Source of the DNA: JASBYZ01 sp029983705
GTDB lineage: Bacteria; Actinomycetota; Coriobacteriia; Coriobacteriales; JAEZZM01
Assembly (NCBI GenBank): GCA_965119715.1
Contig: OZ221969.1
Span: forward strand, 310,001-374,000
DNA length: 64,000 bases
Direction: 5' to 3'
The translations under genes and the position numbers were made by a program. Under the pieces are notes generated by a model. That model made no database searches. It was not told the origin of the DNA and saw nothing but the letters and a program-made list of their open reading frames with translations. Positions 8,229 through 17,232 of the stretch are shown here, piece after piece (the stretch's first letter is position 1; every line of letters starts with the position of its first letter).

Positions 8229-9439
8229 ATATGCAAGATATTTTTGTCGATTAAGACTTGCAGAACTAAACCTAATATAAAGCCAAGGGCAATATTAAAC
8301 ATAGAAAAGGCTGCAGTAATTAAGAAGAGATAAAATTGTGACTTTTCACGGGGTACATCTTTTGCTGACATTGCAAGCTCTATACCAGCAAACATCAGTA
8401 TGACCCCAAGCATTGCCTTAGGAAAAAGCTCGGTAAGTACAAGTATTGAGTCTGAAAAGAAAAATGCGAGCACTAAAAAGATAGTTCCTAAAAATATGGT
8501 GGCACCACCAGTGTGGGCTCCATATCTCACGTGTGCTGCCATGCCTCCTGCACCATGGCAAAGGGGAACTCCTCCAAATACACTGCTTACGATATTCATT
8601 AAACCTTTAGTACCTGCAACTTGGGTCTCAGTAATTTTTCTGTAGGGAAAGAGATTGTTGTTTTCTTCCACGAGTGCAATAACTGCGTTTCCAAGTGTAA
8701 GAGGGATTTGGGGTAGCACTAAAAAGATTGCTCCTACCAGTAGATCTTGAGGGGTAATTTGGGGGAGTACTATTGTAGGAAGCTCAAAGTGTGGTCTGAT
8801 GGCACTTAAGTCTCCAAGCAAACTTGGCTGTAAGATTAAGGCTGCGATTGCTCCTACTAGCAAAAGCACTAACATAGCTGGAATTTTCTTAGATGCTAAA
8901 AAACCTAAGATAATAACAACACCAATGGCTGCAAGCACTAAATTATCTTGCATATATCCAAGCCCCTGGCTTACAAAAACAAAACCCAGTCCAAACATGA
9001 TCCCTCTAAGCACCGGGTTACTCACAAAATTTCTAATTTTTTGTATCGCTTTAAACCTGGATGCTATAAGCCAAAAAAGACCGGTAAAAATTCCTGCACC
9101 ATACACTGCACCAGCTCCAAGGCTTGGCTGTGCAATAACGGCACCTCCAATAGCCTTCATAGGCTGAACAGGTACGGGCGTGCGGTAATAAAGACCCACA
9201 AATAACAGTGAGATACCAAAACCAAATAAGACACCTTGGGGATTTAGGCCCACAATGGTGATATAGGCTACCACGAAAGGGATAAGAACGCCTAAATCAC
9301 CAAATGAGCCTGCAAATTCAAAGAGGTTGAATTTATTTTTAGGAAGGCCCTTGCTATCAAAGTCAATCTGATACACCTGAGCTTGAGCTAGAGCTGCCTC
9401 ATCTATCTCATGTGTAAGATTTGCTTTTACTTTTGACAA
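8225..9439 (-). CDS. MOT1-type molybdate (or sulfate) permease
   Basis: Polytopic membrane protein of 404 residues with about 10 or more hydrophobic segments after a 40-residue cytoplasmic start. Two signatures of the MOT1 molybdate transporter group are present: GSFGDLGVLIPFVVA followed by YRTPVPVQPMKAIGG in the N-half, and VPLCHGAGGMAAHVRYGAHTGGA in the C-half. I infer uptake of molybdate, supported by the adjacent moeA; sulfate is an alternative. The start is TTG, well placed after AAGGTGG. It lies 23 bp after the radical SAM gene on the same strand and ends tail-to-tail with moeA with a 4-bp overlap. Confidence 0.85.
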   Translation of the reverse strand: MSKVKANLTHEIDEAALAQAQVYQIDFDSKGLPKNKFNLFEFAGSFGDLGVLIPFVVAYITIVGLNPQGVLFGFGISLLFVGLYYRTPVPVQPMKAIGGAVIAQPSLGAGAVYGAGIFTGLFWLIASRFKAIQKIRNFVSNPVLRGIMFGLGFVFVSQGLGYMQDNLVLAAIGVVIILGFLASKKIPAMLVLLLVGAIAALILQPSLLGDLSAIRPHFELPTIVLPQITPQDLLVGAIFLVLPQIPLTLGNAVIALVEENNNLFPYRKITETQVAGTKGLMNIVSSVFGGVPLCHGAGGMAAHVRYGAHTGGATIFLGTIFLVLAFFFSDSILVLTELFPKAMLGVILMFAGIELAMSAKDVPREKSQFYLFLITAAFSMFNIALGFILGLVLQVLIDKNILHI

Positions 9440-9462
9440 CTTTGTGCCACCTTCTAGCTCTT

Positions 9463-10809
9463 TTAAGAATTTAAATGAGCAGCCTTTTCTCCTTGAGGTT
9501 TAATCTCATCGTCCTCATCGCCAAAAATAAGCTTATGCTCATCACCTGGCAGTGCTGCGCGAGCTTCATCTCTTAGAGAGTTAACTCCAATAAAGAACTG
9601 GCGCATCATAACAACCATGAGGTAGCGGCCCTTAGGTGTAAGGGTAAGCGCCTCATCATCATCGCGCTCAAAAGCCCCGTTGAGCTTCATAAACCAGTAC
9701 TCAGCGGGAAGGCCTTTAGCAACGGTAGTGTTAAATGACTTGTACCACTTCTTTTTATCTAAATAAAGTCCAAAGAGCTCCATCATAAAGCGGTACCTCA
9801 TACGGTCACGCTTAGGAAAGTCAGTTTTACCCATAACAGACATATGACCTGCATTAATTCTCTTTGAATAATCTTTGAGTGAGAATGAATTGATGTAGAG
9901 AGATCCGCTTAAGTAGGAAATACCACCAGATCCAATAGCTGGATACTCTTCGTAATTTACCACGTACTCATCGATCATAGCATCAGTTTCACGAGAGAAG
10001 GTATAGGCTGAGCTTGGTATAAACTCAGGATTTTCTCCCCCACAAAATCCGTTATAAATCATGTGGTAAAACTTCTCTTCATTTTTATAGTCAACGGTTC
10101 CTAAGTTTTTCTCAATAGATCTGCGAGAGACTGGAGAAACCATGAGCGGATAGAAGGTAGTCTGATTTGCACCAGATGCCTTAATCATATCGATATCTCT
10201 TTGAACAATTTCCTCAGTTTGACCCGGGAAGTTAAACATCATATCAACGTTTAAGTTCTTAAACATACCCGCAACAGATCTAATGCGGTCAAAGGCCTCT
10301 TGAGCAGAACCATACTTATAATAGCGGTCCATTTTTTTGAGCAAATCATCGTCAAAACTTTGAACTCCAACGCTTAAGCGCTGAACTATCTTAGAAAGCT
10401 TTTTGAGATACTCTGGCACAAGGTGGTTTGGATTAGTTTCTGATGAAACATCTTTAATACTTGGGAAGGTCTCACGAGCGTGATCAATTGTTCTTTCAAG
10501 CTCATCCATAATAACGGTAGGAGTACCACCGCCGATATATACTTCCTCAAAGTCATAGCCCATGGCCTTGAGCATATCCATCTCTTTTCTTAAAGAGACA
10601 AAGTACTCAGTAGCAATGTTTTCTTCAAACCTAAAACGATTAAAGGAGCAGTATGGGCAGAGCACTTCACAAAATGGAATATGCATATAGAGCATGTACT
10701 TTTTACCTTCTTGTGGCTGCGGCAACATAGTCTGCTCAGTTGGGTTTATATGAAAATATTTTTGTCCAAGGTTTTCAATTACCTTGGAGAGCATTCTTTC
10801 TGAGAGCAT
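9463..10809 (-). CDS. Radical SAM protein of the HemN/HemW/HutW superfamily
   Basis: 448 residues with the radical SAM cluster motif CEVLCPYCSF (Cys47, Cys51, Cys54) and GGGTPT at 93-98. The residue pattern after the third Cys is S-F, as in HemW and HutW, not the extra Cys of true coproporphyrinogen dehydrogenase HemN. Therefore heme trafficking or heme breakdown chemistry is more likely than coproporphyrinogen oxidation. No haem synthesis genes are near. The C-terminal 150 residues include a winged-helix-like stretch and a charged tail. AAAGG precedes the ATG. It probably forms a transcription unit with the molybdate permease downstream. Confidence 0.82.
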   Translation of the reverse strand: MLSERMLSKVIENLGQKYFHINPTEQTMLPQPQEGKKYMLYMHIPFCEVLCPYCSFNRFRFEENIATEYFVSLRKEMDMLKAMGYDFEEVYIGGGTPTVIMDELERTIDHARETFPSIKDVSSETNPNHLVPEYLKKLSKIVQRLSVGVQSFDDDLLKKMDRYYKYGSAQEAFDRIRSVAGMFKNLNVDMMFNFPGQTEEIVQRDIDMIKASGANQTTFYPLMVSPVSRRSIEKNLGTVDYKNEEKFYHMIYNGFCGGENPEFIPSSAYTFSRETDAMIDEYVVNYEEYPAIGSGGISYLSGSLYINSFSLKDYSKRINAGHMSVMGKTDFPKRDRMRYRFMMELFGLYLDKKKWYKSFNTTVAKGLPAEYWFMKLNGAFERDDDEALTLTPKGRYLMVVMMRQFFIGVNSLRDEARAALPGDEHKLIFGDEDDEIKPQGEKAAHLNS

Positions 10810-10926
10810 CCAATACCTTTCAATGACGACTTCGTGCCATTCTCAGAGCTAAGCTTTTGACATAACACGTACAATACAAAGTATCACAAGAAATAAGTCT
10901 TGTTATCAATTATAAGGATAAAACAT

Positions 10927-12258
10927 ATGCAAGGTTTAAACCCGGAACTATTTTCAAATATTAGTGCGCTTTTAGTCTTTGTAAGTGGAATACTTTCCTT
11001 CTTTTCGCCCTGCGTTATACCTCTTATTCCTCTCTATTTAGCCTATTTAGCTGGAGGAGCTAAAGAAACAGATGATCAGGGAGAGACTCACTATAAAACA
11101 CCAATCGTATTTTTACATACACTCTTTTTTGTACTTGGAATCTCCGCTGCCATCTTTTTGCTTGGTACTGCATTTACCTTTTTAGGTCAATTTTTAAACC
11201 AATATCAACAGGTATTTATAACTGTCTCAGCTCTGATAATAATTTTATTTGGTATCTACATGCTTTGGCCAAAAAAGCCTGTTGAACTTCAAAAAGAATA
11301 CCGCATCAGAATGCCACAGTTTAAAAAGATGAACCCTTTAGTTGCCTTAATTATGGGATTTTTATTTAGTTTTGCTTGGACTCCCTGTGTAGGACCTGCA
11401 CTCACTGCTATTTTAGTGCTCTCTGCAAATGCATCAACTCAGGCATTTGGTTTTCTACTCATTGGGCTCTACACCCTAGGTTTTATCATCCCATTTTTAC
11501 TCTTAGGACTCTTTTCTTCAGCGGTGCTTAATTGGATATCAAAAAACAAATCAATCATGAACGTCACCACTAAAGTCATGGGAGTAATTTTAATTTTACT
11601 TGGCGTACTGATGCTTTCGGGTTGGTTTAACACGCTAAGCTCAAAGCTTGCAAGCATTTCTGGAGCAGATGCCTTAGTAGCTGGACAAATTGCCACTCCA
11701 GCTCAGGAGACTGAGGCTCAAAAGGTAGAAAAGGGTGAGAGCGCATCTACAGAAAAGCCTCAGGGCACTCAAGAAGACTCGAGTGCACCGCAGGCTCCTC
11801 ACATTAAACTAAGCGATCAATACGGAAACACCCATGATTTAGAAGCCTACAGAGGCAAGGTTGTATTTTTAAACTTCTGGGCTACCTGGTGTCCTCCATG
11901 TAGACAAGAAATGCCTGATATTGAAAAGCTCTATCAGGACTACGGCAAAAATACTGGTGATGTTATTGTGCTTGGTGTTGCAAATCCTGCAAGTGAGCAA
12001 AACCAACAAAATATAGATGTAAGTCAGCCGGAAGTTGAGATGTTTTTAAAAGATAATGGCTATACCTTCCCGGTTGTTATGGATCCAATTGGTGCAAGTG
12101 CCCTTCAATACCAGGTAAATGCCTTCCCCACCACCTTTATAATCAATAAGGATGGAACGGTTGCAGGCTATGTGCCAGGTGCACTTAACTATGATGCTAT
12201 GAAGTATATGATTGAATACGCCTTAAACGGTGAGAAACAAGCAGACTTAAAGGAGTAA
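10927..12258 (+). CDS. CcdA-TlpA fusion: membrane thiol electron transporter with extracytoplasmic thioredoxin domain
   Basis: N-terminal CcdA/DsbD-beta-like domain with six hydrophobic segments. Its two membrane cysteines are Cys29 in SFFSPCVIPLIP and Cys154 in AWTPCVGPAL. A Gln/Glu/Ser-rich linker follows, then a TlpA/ResA-like thioredoxin domain with CPPC at 322-325 and the cis-Pro in NAFPTTF. It would pass reducing equivalents from cytoplasmic thioredoxin to the attached domain, for disulfide reduction outside the cell. I chose ATG 10927 because AAGGAT lies at the right distance; an upstream TTG adds nine residues. No cytochrome c genes are visible, so the substrates are unknown. Confidence 0.9.
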   Translation: MQGLNPELFSNISALLVFVSGILSFFSPCVIPLIPLYLAYLAGGAKETDDQGETHYKTPIVFLHTLFFVLGISAAIFLLGTAFTFLGQFLNQYQQVFITVSALIIILFGIYMLWPKKPVELQKEYRIRMPQFKKMNPLVALIMGFLFSFAWTPCVGPALTAILVLSANASTQAFGFLLIGLYTLGFIIPFLLLGLFSSAVLNWISKNKSIMNVTTKVMGVILILLGVLMLSGWFNTLSSKLASISGADALVAGQIATPAQETEAQKVEKGESASTEKPQGTQEDSSAPQAPHIKLSDQYGNTHDLEAYRGKVVFLNFWATWCPPCRQEMPDIEKLYQDYGKNTGDVIVLGVANPASEQNQQNIDVSQPEVEMFLKDNGYTFPVVMDPIGASALQYQVNAFPTTFIINKDGTVAGYVPGALNYDAMKYMIEYALNGEKQADLKE

Positions 12259-12281
12259 GGGTTAAAAAACCCTTACTCCTT
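12250..12281. terminator. Perfect 14-bp stem-loop formed by the two convergent stop regions
   Basis: AAGGAGTAAGGGTT - AAAA - AACCCTTACTCCTT. It includes the stop codon and last codons of both the CcdA-TlpA gene and the convergent ABC exporter gene, which are only 14 bp apart. The U-tracts on both sides are poor, so termination would rest mainly on the very stable stem. Confidence 0.65.
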
Positions 12282-14021
12282 ATGTGCAAACTGCATCTGG
12301 TAGTAGCCAGCGTAGGTGCCATTTTTAGCCAAAAGCTCTTCATGGCTACCGCGCTCTACTACCCTACCTCCTGAAATCGTTACGATCTCATCGGCATTTT
12401 TAATGGTAGAAAGTCTGTGAGCAATAATAAGAGTGGTTCTACCCTTAGCAAGCTCGGTCAGGGATTCTTGAACGTAGCGCTCTGATTCATTATCAAGCGC
12501 AGAAGTGGCCTCATCCAAAATTAAAATCTTTGGATTCTTTAAAAATACGCGGGCAATAGCAATCCTCTGTTTTTGACCTCCAGAAAGCCTGGTACCGCGC
12601 TCACCCACGATGGTATTAAAGCCTTCTGGTAGGCTGTCAATGAAGTCTAAAATTTGAGCTTTCTTTGCTGCCTGATAAATTTGGTCAAAGTCAGCATCAG
12701 GGTTTCCGTACGAAATGTTGTCACAAATAGTACCGTCAAATAGGTAAACATCTTGCTGAACCAGACCAATTGAATTTCTTAAGGACGACTGAGTTACCTC
12801 AGAAATATCTTGACCGTCAATTAAAATACGCCCTGAGTCTGGCTCATAAAATCTCATGAGTAGAGAACAAATAGTGGTTTTACCGCCACCAGACTGACCA
12901 ACTAAGGCAAGAGTTGATCCCGGCTCAACTTTTAGATTAAGGCCGTGTAGTACTTCTTCACCCTCACTGTATGAAAAGTGAATATCCTTATACTCAATCT
13001 GCCCAGCACTAACCCTAAGATCATGAGCGTGTGGATGGTCTTTAATCTCAGGAATAGTCTCTTTTACTTCTAAAAAGCGCCTAAAGCCAGATCCCGCCTT
13101 TTGAAATGACTCATTTAGATTGATCATAGCTTCAATGGTAAAGGAGAAAGTTCCCACGTAAAGGGCACAAATTGCAAGATCTGCTGCGCTTAGATCACCG
13201 GTAATAACTAAGAAGCCGCCCACTACAACAATGGTGAGGTGGGTGAGTCCAAAATAAATTGCCGTAAGAGACATATACCTACCCATAGCCTTATGAGTAG
13301 AGGTTTTTGAATCTTTATAGGCCTCGTTTGCCTCGTCAAATTTATCAAACTCAATCTCTTCGTTTGCAAAAGCCTTTACTACCCTAATGCCACCTAAAGA
13401 ATCTTGGAGCACTGAGTTTATGCCAGAGATTTTTCTACAGTTATCCATAAAGACTTTTTTCATCTTGTTATTTTGGTAATACAAGATTGCACCCATAATT
13501 AGTGCGATGGTAATCAAGGTAAGAGCAAGCTTCCAAGAAATCGAAGCAATAATAATAGTAGCACCAAAGAGCCTTATAACTGCAACTAAGATAACCTCTG
13601 GACCGCGGTGAGCTGCCTCAGTAATATCTGAAAGGTCTGAGATAACCCTACTCATAAGGTCACCAGTATTATGTTTGTCGTAGTAAGAAAAAGACAGGCG
13701 CTGATAGTTCTCAAAAAGCTCCTCACGCATTTGAGACTCCATCCTAAGTCCCATGATCTTTCCCCAGGCAACAATGATGTATCTACAAAGTGCCCTAAAT
13801 AAATACAAAGCTGCCACTACAATGAGTACGATAAAAAGTGTACGCAGTGCCTGATCTTTTGGAAGTGTGACTATATCATTTAAAACAAATTTAAAGATCT
13901 GCGGATAAAAGAGGTCAATACCCGCAATAATAAAACTTGCTACGATATCAAGTAGTAATAATTTGTAATGAGGTTTGTAATATTTGACAAATTTTCTAAG
14001 TAATCCTGGTTCTTTTGCCAT
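12273..14021 (-). CDS. ABC exporter, fused permease and ATPase
   Basis: 582-residue half-transporter of the multidrug/lipid exporter type. The N-terminal six-helix domain (about 20-315) is followed by an ATPase with Walker A GQSGGGKTT at 375-383, Q-loop LVQQDVYLF, signature LSGGQ at 479-483, Walker B ILILDEA and H-loop IIAHRLS. The substrate cannot be told; works as a homodimer or with a partner outside the window. It starts 3 bp after the Nudix gene and probably ends the purA-purD-Nudix run. Confidence 0.93.
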   Translation of the reverse strand: MAKEPGLLRKFVKYYKPHYKLLLLDIVASFIIAGIDLFYPQIFKFVLNDIVTLPKDQALRTLFIVLIVVAALYLFRALCRYIIVAWGKIMGLRMESQMREELFENYQRLSFSYYDKHNTGDLMSRVISDLSDITEAAHRGPEVILVAVIRLFGATIIIASISWKLALTLITIALIMGAILYYQNNKMKKVFMDNCRKISGINSVLQDSLGGIRVVKAFANEEIEFDKFDEANEAYKDSKTSTHKAMGRYMSLTAIYFGLTHLTIVVVGGFLVITGDLSAADLAICALYVGTFSFTIEAMINLNESFQKAGSGFRRFLEVKETIPEIKDHPHAHDLRVSAGQIEYKDIHFSYSEGEEVLHGLNLKVEPGSTLALVGQSGGGKTTICSLLMRFYEPDSGRILIDGQDISEVTQSSLRNSIGLVQQDVYLFDGTICDNISYGNPDADFDQIYQAAKKAQILDFIDSLPEGFNTIVGERGTRLSGGQKQRIAIARVFLKNPKILILDEATSALDNESERYVQESLTELAKGRTTLIIAHRLSTIKNADEIVTISGGRVVERGSHEELLAKNGTYAGYYQMQFAHKE

Positions 14022-14024
14022 ACC

Positions 14025-14579
14025 CTAAGCCAATCTATGCGCAATTGCGTCACAAATTAAGGCTCCGATGATAGTTTTTGCATCTTCAATTTTGCCGTCT
14101 AAAACAAGATCGACAAAATCTGCTAAGGGCATTTTTGTAATGGCGAGAAACTCGTCTTCATCTGGATGTGGCTTGAAAAATTCAAGTTCGGTTGCCATAT
14201 ACAGATGCAGTATCTCATCAGAAAAACCCGCACTTGTTGCAATTGAGGTTAAAAATGATAATTTATGAGCCGTAATCCCACATTCTTCTTCAAGTTCACG
14301 AGCAGCACAAACGCTCGCGTCCTCCCCCGGCTCAAGTTTTCCCGCAGGAATTTCTAATGTTACCCGTTCTAATGGGGTTCTATACTGTTTGACAAGTATG
14401 ATGTCTGATGTGTCTGTTAGAGCAACAATGCCCACCGCACCAGGATGTCTTATAACGTCACGGTGGGCATGTTTATTATTAGGTAGGATGACTTCAAGTT
14501 CATCAGCTTTTAAAAAGGATCCCGTCCAAGCGGTTTTGCTCGCAATTATCTTCTCGTCTAAGTTTTCTTGCTTGGCCAT
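14025..14579 (-). CDS. Nudix hydrolase, ADP-ribose pyrophosphatase-like
   Basis: 184 residues with a perfect Nudix box at 80-102 (G-x5-E-x7-REL-x-EE-x-GI; reads GKLEPGE...ARELEEECGI). The upstream KQYRTPLERVTLEIPAGKLE and the SAGFSDE segment after the box are typical of ADP-sugar pyrophosphatases of the NudF type. It likely cleaves ADP-ribose or a related nucleoside diphosphate to AMP. AAAGGAT precedes the ATG. It sits 10 bp after purD and 3 bp before the ABC gene, suggesting a nucleotide clean-up role in a purine operon. Confidence 0.9.
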   Translation of the reverse strand: MAKQENLDEKIIASKTAWTGSFLKADELEVILPNNKHAHRDVIRHPGAVGIVALTDTSDIILVKQYRTPLERVTLEIPAGKLEPGEDASVCAARELEEECGITAHKLSFLTSIATSAGFSDEILHLYMATELEFFKPHPDEDEFLAITKMPLADFVDLVLDGKIEDAKTIIGALICDAIAHRLA

Positions 14580-14589
14580 ATACTATCCT

Positions 14590-15849
14590 TTACTTTAAAA
14601 CCTGATATCCAATATCCCTTCGGTAATATTTACCCTCAAAGTCAATTAATTCAACCGCCTCATAGGCTTTATCTGCCGCCTTGCTAAGACTTGAGGCTTT
14701 TGCACATACCGCAAGTACACGGCCTCCATTAGTTAGGAGCTTCTGGTCCTCGCGTTTTGTGCCTGCGTGGTAGACATAAACGCCCTCCACCTTATTAGCC
14801 TCATCAATACCAGTAATCTCTTTACCTTTTTCATAAGAGCCTGGATAGCCTTTTGAGGCAAGTATCACACAAAAGCTCGCATCTTTCGATACTTGAAGCG
14901 GACTTTCAGATAAGTTGTTGTGTGCAACTGCGCTCAGGTGCTCAAGCACATCTGAATCGATGCGCGGTAAAATTGCCTGAGTTTCTGGATCTCCAAAACG
15001 AGCATTATACTCAAGGACTTTTGGACCATCCTCACAAAGCATGAATCCTAAATAAATAACGCCTCTAAAATCAATGTGTTTATCGATAAGGCCTTGGTGA
15101 GTTTGTTGAGCAATATCAAACATCTCCTGATATTCTTTATCGCTCACATCACTTGGGCTATATACACCCATACCACCTGTATTAGGACCAGTGTCTCCCT
15201 CACCAATCTTTTTATGATCTTGAGAGAGCGGAAGAGTCCTAAAGCCTGACTCATCTCTTAGTACGAGAAAAGAGCACTCTCGCCCTTCTAAAAACTCTTC
15301 GATAATAATTTCTTTACCGGCGCTGCCAAACTTACCAGAAAATATCTCATCAACAGCATCGTGCGCTTCTTGACTCTTAGAGCACACATACACACCCTTA
15401 CCTGCAGCAAGGCCATCAGCCTTTACAACCAAGGCACCAGGGTGTTTATCTATAAAGTCATGTGCAGGATTTGCCTCACAAAAAGCACCGTATGCTGCCG
15501 TAGGAATGCCACAGTCTGACATAAACTCTTTAGCAAACTTTTTAGAGCCCTCAAGCTGTGCACCCTCTTTTGAAGGACCAAAACAAGCAATACCTGCCGC
15601 TCTCAAATCATCTGCAACTCCTGCAACCAGAGGTGCCTCTGGCCCTATAACAACAAGGTCAATTGCTTTTTCTTGTGCAAAGTGAATAAGCGCGTGACTA
15701 TCTAAGATATCAAGGTCTACTAAACTTCCTTCAAGCGCCATACCTGCGTTACCAGGAGCAATATAGAGCTCGCTAAGTTTTGGAGATTTTTTAATAGCGT
15801 GAGCAAGAGCATGCTCACGCCCTCCACTTCCTAAGAGTAAAACTTTCAT
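14590..15849 (-). CDS. purD: Phosphoribosylamine-glycine ligase PurD
   Basis: ATP-grasp enzyme making GAR, second step of purine synthesis. 419 residues, normal length. Visible motifs: LLLGSGGREHALA at the N-terminus, IGPEAPLVAG, VVKADGLAAGKGV (ATP-grasp lysine), SQDHKKIGEGDTGPNTGGMG, and LEYNARFGDPETQ with metal ligands. AAGGAGG lies upstream of the ATG. It follows purA by 22 bp and precedes the Nudix gene by 10 bp, forming a second purine operon distinct from purF-M-N-H. Confidence 0.97.
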   Translation of the reverse strand: MKVLLLGSGGREHALAHAIKKSPKLSELYIAPGNAGMALEGSLVDLDILDSHALIHFAQEKAIDLVVIGPEAPLVAGVADDLRAAGIACFGPSKEGAQLEGSKKFAKEFMSDCGIPTAAYGAFCEANPAHDFIDKHPGALVVKADGLAAGKGVYVCSKSQEAHDAVDEIFSGKFGSAGKEIIIEEFLEGRECSFLVLRDESGFRTLPLSQDHKKIGEGDTGPNTGGMGVYSPSDVSDKEYQEMFDIAQQTHQGLIDKHIDFRGVIYLGFMLCEDGPKVLEYNARFGDPETQAILPRIDSDVLEHLSAVAHNNLSESPLQVSKDASFCVILASKGYPGSYEKGKEITGIDEANKVEGVYVYHAGTKREDQKLLTNGGRVLAVCAKASSLSKAADKAYEAVELIDFEGKYYRRDIGYQVLK

Positions 15850-15871
15850 CTAAAAGCTGCCTCCTTGGCCT

Positions 15872-17158
15872 CTATTTCCAGCGACGTAAAATTGTTTGCT
15901 CTCGAGAAGGACCTACAGCAATTAAAGAAACTCTTACACCCGCGTGGTCTTCAATAAAGTCGATATAGTCTTTTGCCTCACGTGGAAGGTCGTAGAAGGT
16001 TCTGCATCCTGTGATGTCGCACTTCCAACCAGGAAGTTCTTCATATACTGGATCTGCGTGATGGAAGACGCTTTGGTGCTCTGGCACAGTTGTATAGGTT
16101 TTACCATCACACTTATATGCGGTACATACCTTAATGGTGTCAAACTCTGAAAGTACGTCCAGCTTAGTAATAGCTAAATCAGTAAGGCTGTTAACCTCAG
16201 CTGCATACTTAACAATAACTGCGTCATACCAACCACATCTGCGCTGTCTACCAGTGGTTACACCAAACTCTTTACCAATGTTTAAAAGTTTTTGGCTTGC
16301 TTCTTCTTCAAGTGGAATCTCGGTTGGGAAAGGACCTGAACCTACACGAGTAATATAAGCCTTTGCAATACCAAGCACTCTATCAATGTGCTTCATACCA
16401 ACACCACTACCAGTAACTGCTCCACCTGCTGAACAGTTTGAAGAAGTTACAAATGGATAGGTGCCGTGGTCTATATCAAGTAAGGTTCCTTGTGCACCCT
16501 CAAATAAAATATTCTTTCCCTCGTTAAGAGCTTCATTTAAGAACTGACCAGTCTCTTCAATATATGGTCTAATACGCTCACAGTATGCAAAGTACTCATC
16601 GCAAATCTCATCTACGGTGTACTCTTTTAAGCCATAAATCTTAGAGAGAATTGGGTTTTTCTCTGCAAGCGCTACTTCAATCTTTTGTCTAAAGATATTC
16701 TCGTCAAGCATATCTTGGATACGAATACCAATACGAGCAGACTTGTCTTGATAGCATGGACCAATACCTCTACGGGTAGTACCAATCTCATTTTTGCCAA
16801 GTCTATGCTCGGATGCGCCGTCTAAATCTCTGTGATATGGCATGATTACATGGGCATTACCTGAAATCTTTAAGCGCTTAGTGCTAAAGCCCTCACGCTC
16901 AAGCATGTCTATCTCTTCAAGTAAAACCTTTGGATCTATAACGGTACCGTTGGCAATAACAGGAGTAATGTGATCGTACATAATACCTGATGGAATAAGG
17001 TGAAGTGCTAACTTCTTACCATCTGCAATAACGGTATGTCCCGCATTATTTCCGCCCTGGTATCTTACTACGTATTCAAAATTAGAAGAAATAAGGTCGG
17101 TAATCTTACCCTTTCCCTCATCTCCCCACTGTGCACCAACAAGAACTGTCGCAGGCAT
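15872..17158 (-). CDS. purA: Adenylosuccinate synthetase
   Basis: GTP-dependent ligation of aspartate to IMP, committed step to AMP. 428 residues. The P-loop GAQWGDEGKGK is near residue 8, GGNNAGHT near 35 contains the catalytic His, and NEIGTTRRGIGPCYQDK, TSSNCSAGGAVTGSG, VTTGRQRRCGW and KLDVL are in the expected order. GGAGAGG precedes the ATG. The 74-bp gap to dnaB contains no terminator I can recognise, so read-through from dnaB is possible. Confidence 0.97.
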   Translation of the reverse strand: MPATVLVGAQWGDEGKGKITDLISSNFEYVVRYQGGNNAGHTVIADGKKLALHLIPSGIMYDHITPVIANGTVIDPKVLLEEIDMLEREGFSTKRLKISGNAHVIMPYHRDLDGASEHRLGKNEIGTTRRGIGPCYQDKSARIGIRIQDMLDENIFRQKIEVALAEKNPILSKIYGLKEYTVDEICDEYFAYCERIRPYIEETGQFLNEALNEGKNILFEGAQGTLLDIDHGTYPFVTSSNCSAGGAVTGSGVGMKHIDRVLGIAKAYITRVGSGPFPTEIPLEEEASQKLLNIGKEFGVTTGRQRRCGWYDAVIVKYAAEVNSLTDLAITKLDVLSEFDTIKVCTAYKCDGKTYTTVPEHQSVFHHADPVYEELPGWKCDITGCRTFYDLPREAKDYIDFIEDHAGVRVSLIAVGPSREQTILRRWK

Positions 17159-17232
17159 AGTATCAACCTCTCCTCGATTGTTAAGCCTTATAAGATCTTC
17201 AAACTATTAAAGTATAGCGATTTAGCAAGCCT

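Noticed and set aside
10857..10885. TTGACA at 10857 as the CcdA-TlpA promoter
   Set aside because: The -35 is perfect, but no acceptable -10 lies at 16-18 bp; only GTATCA or TATCAC at 18-19 bp.
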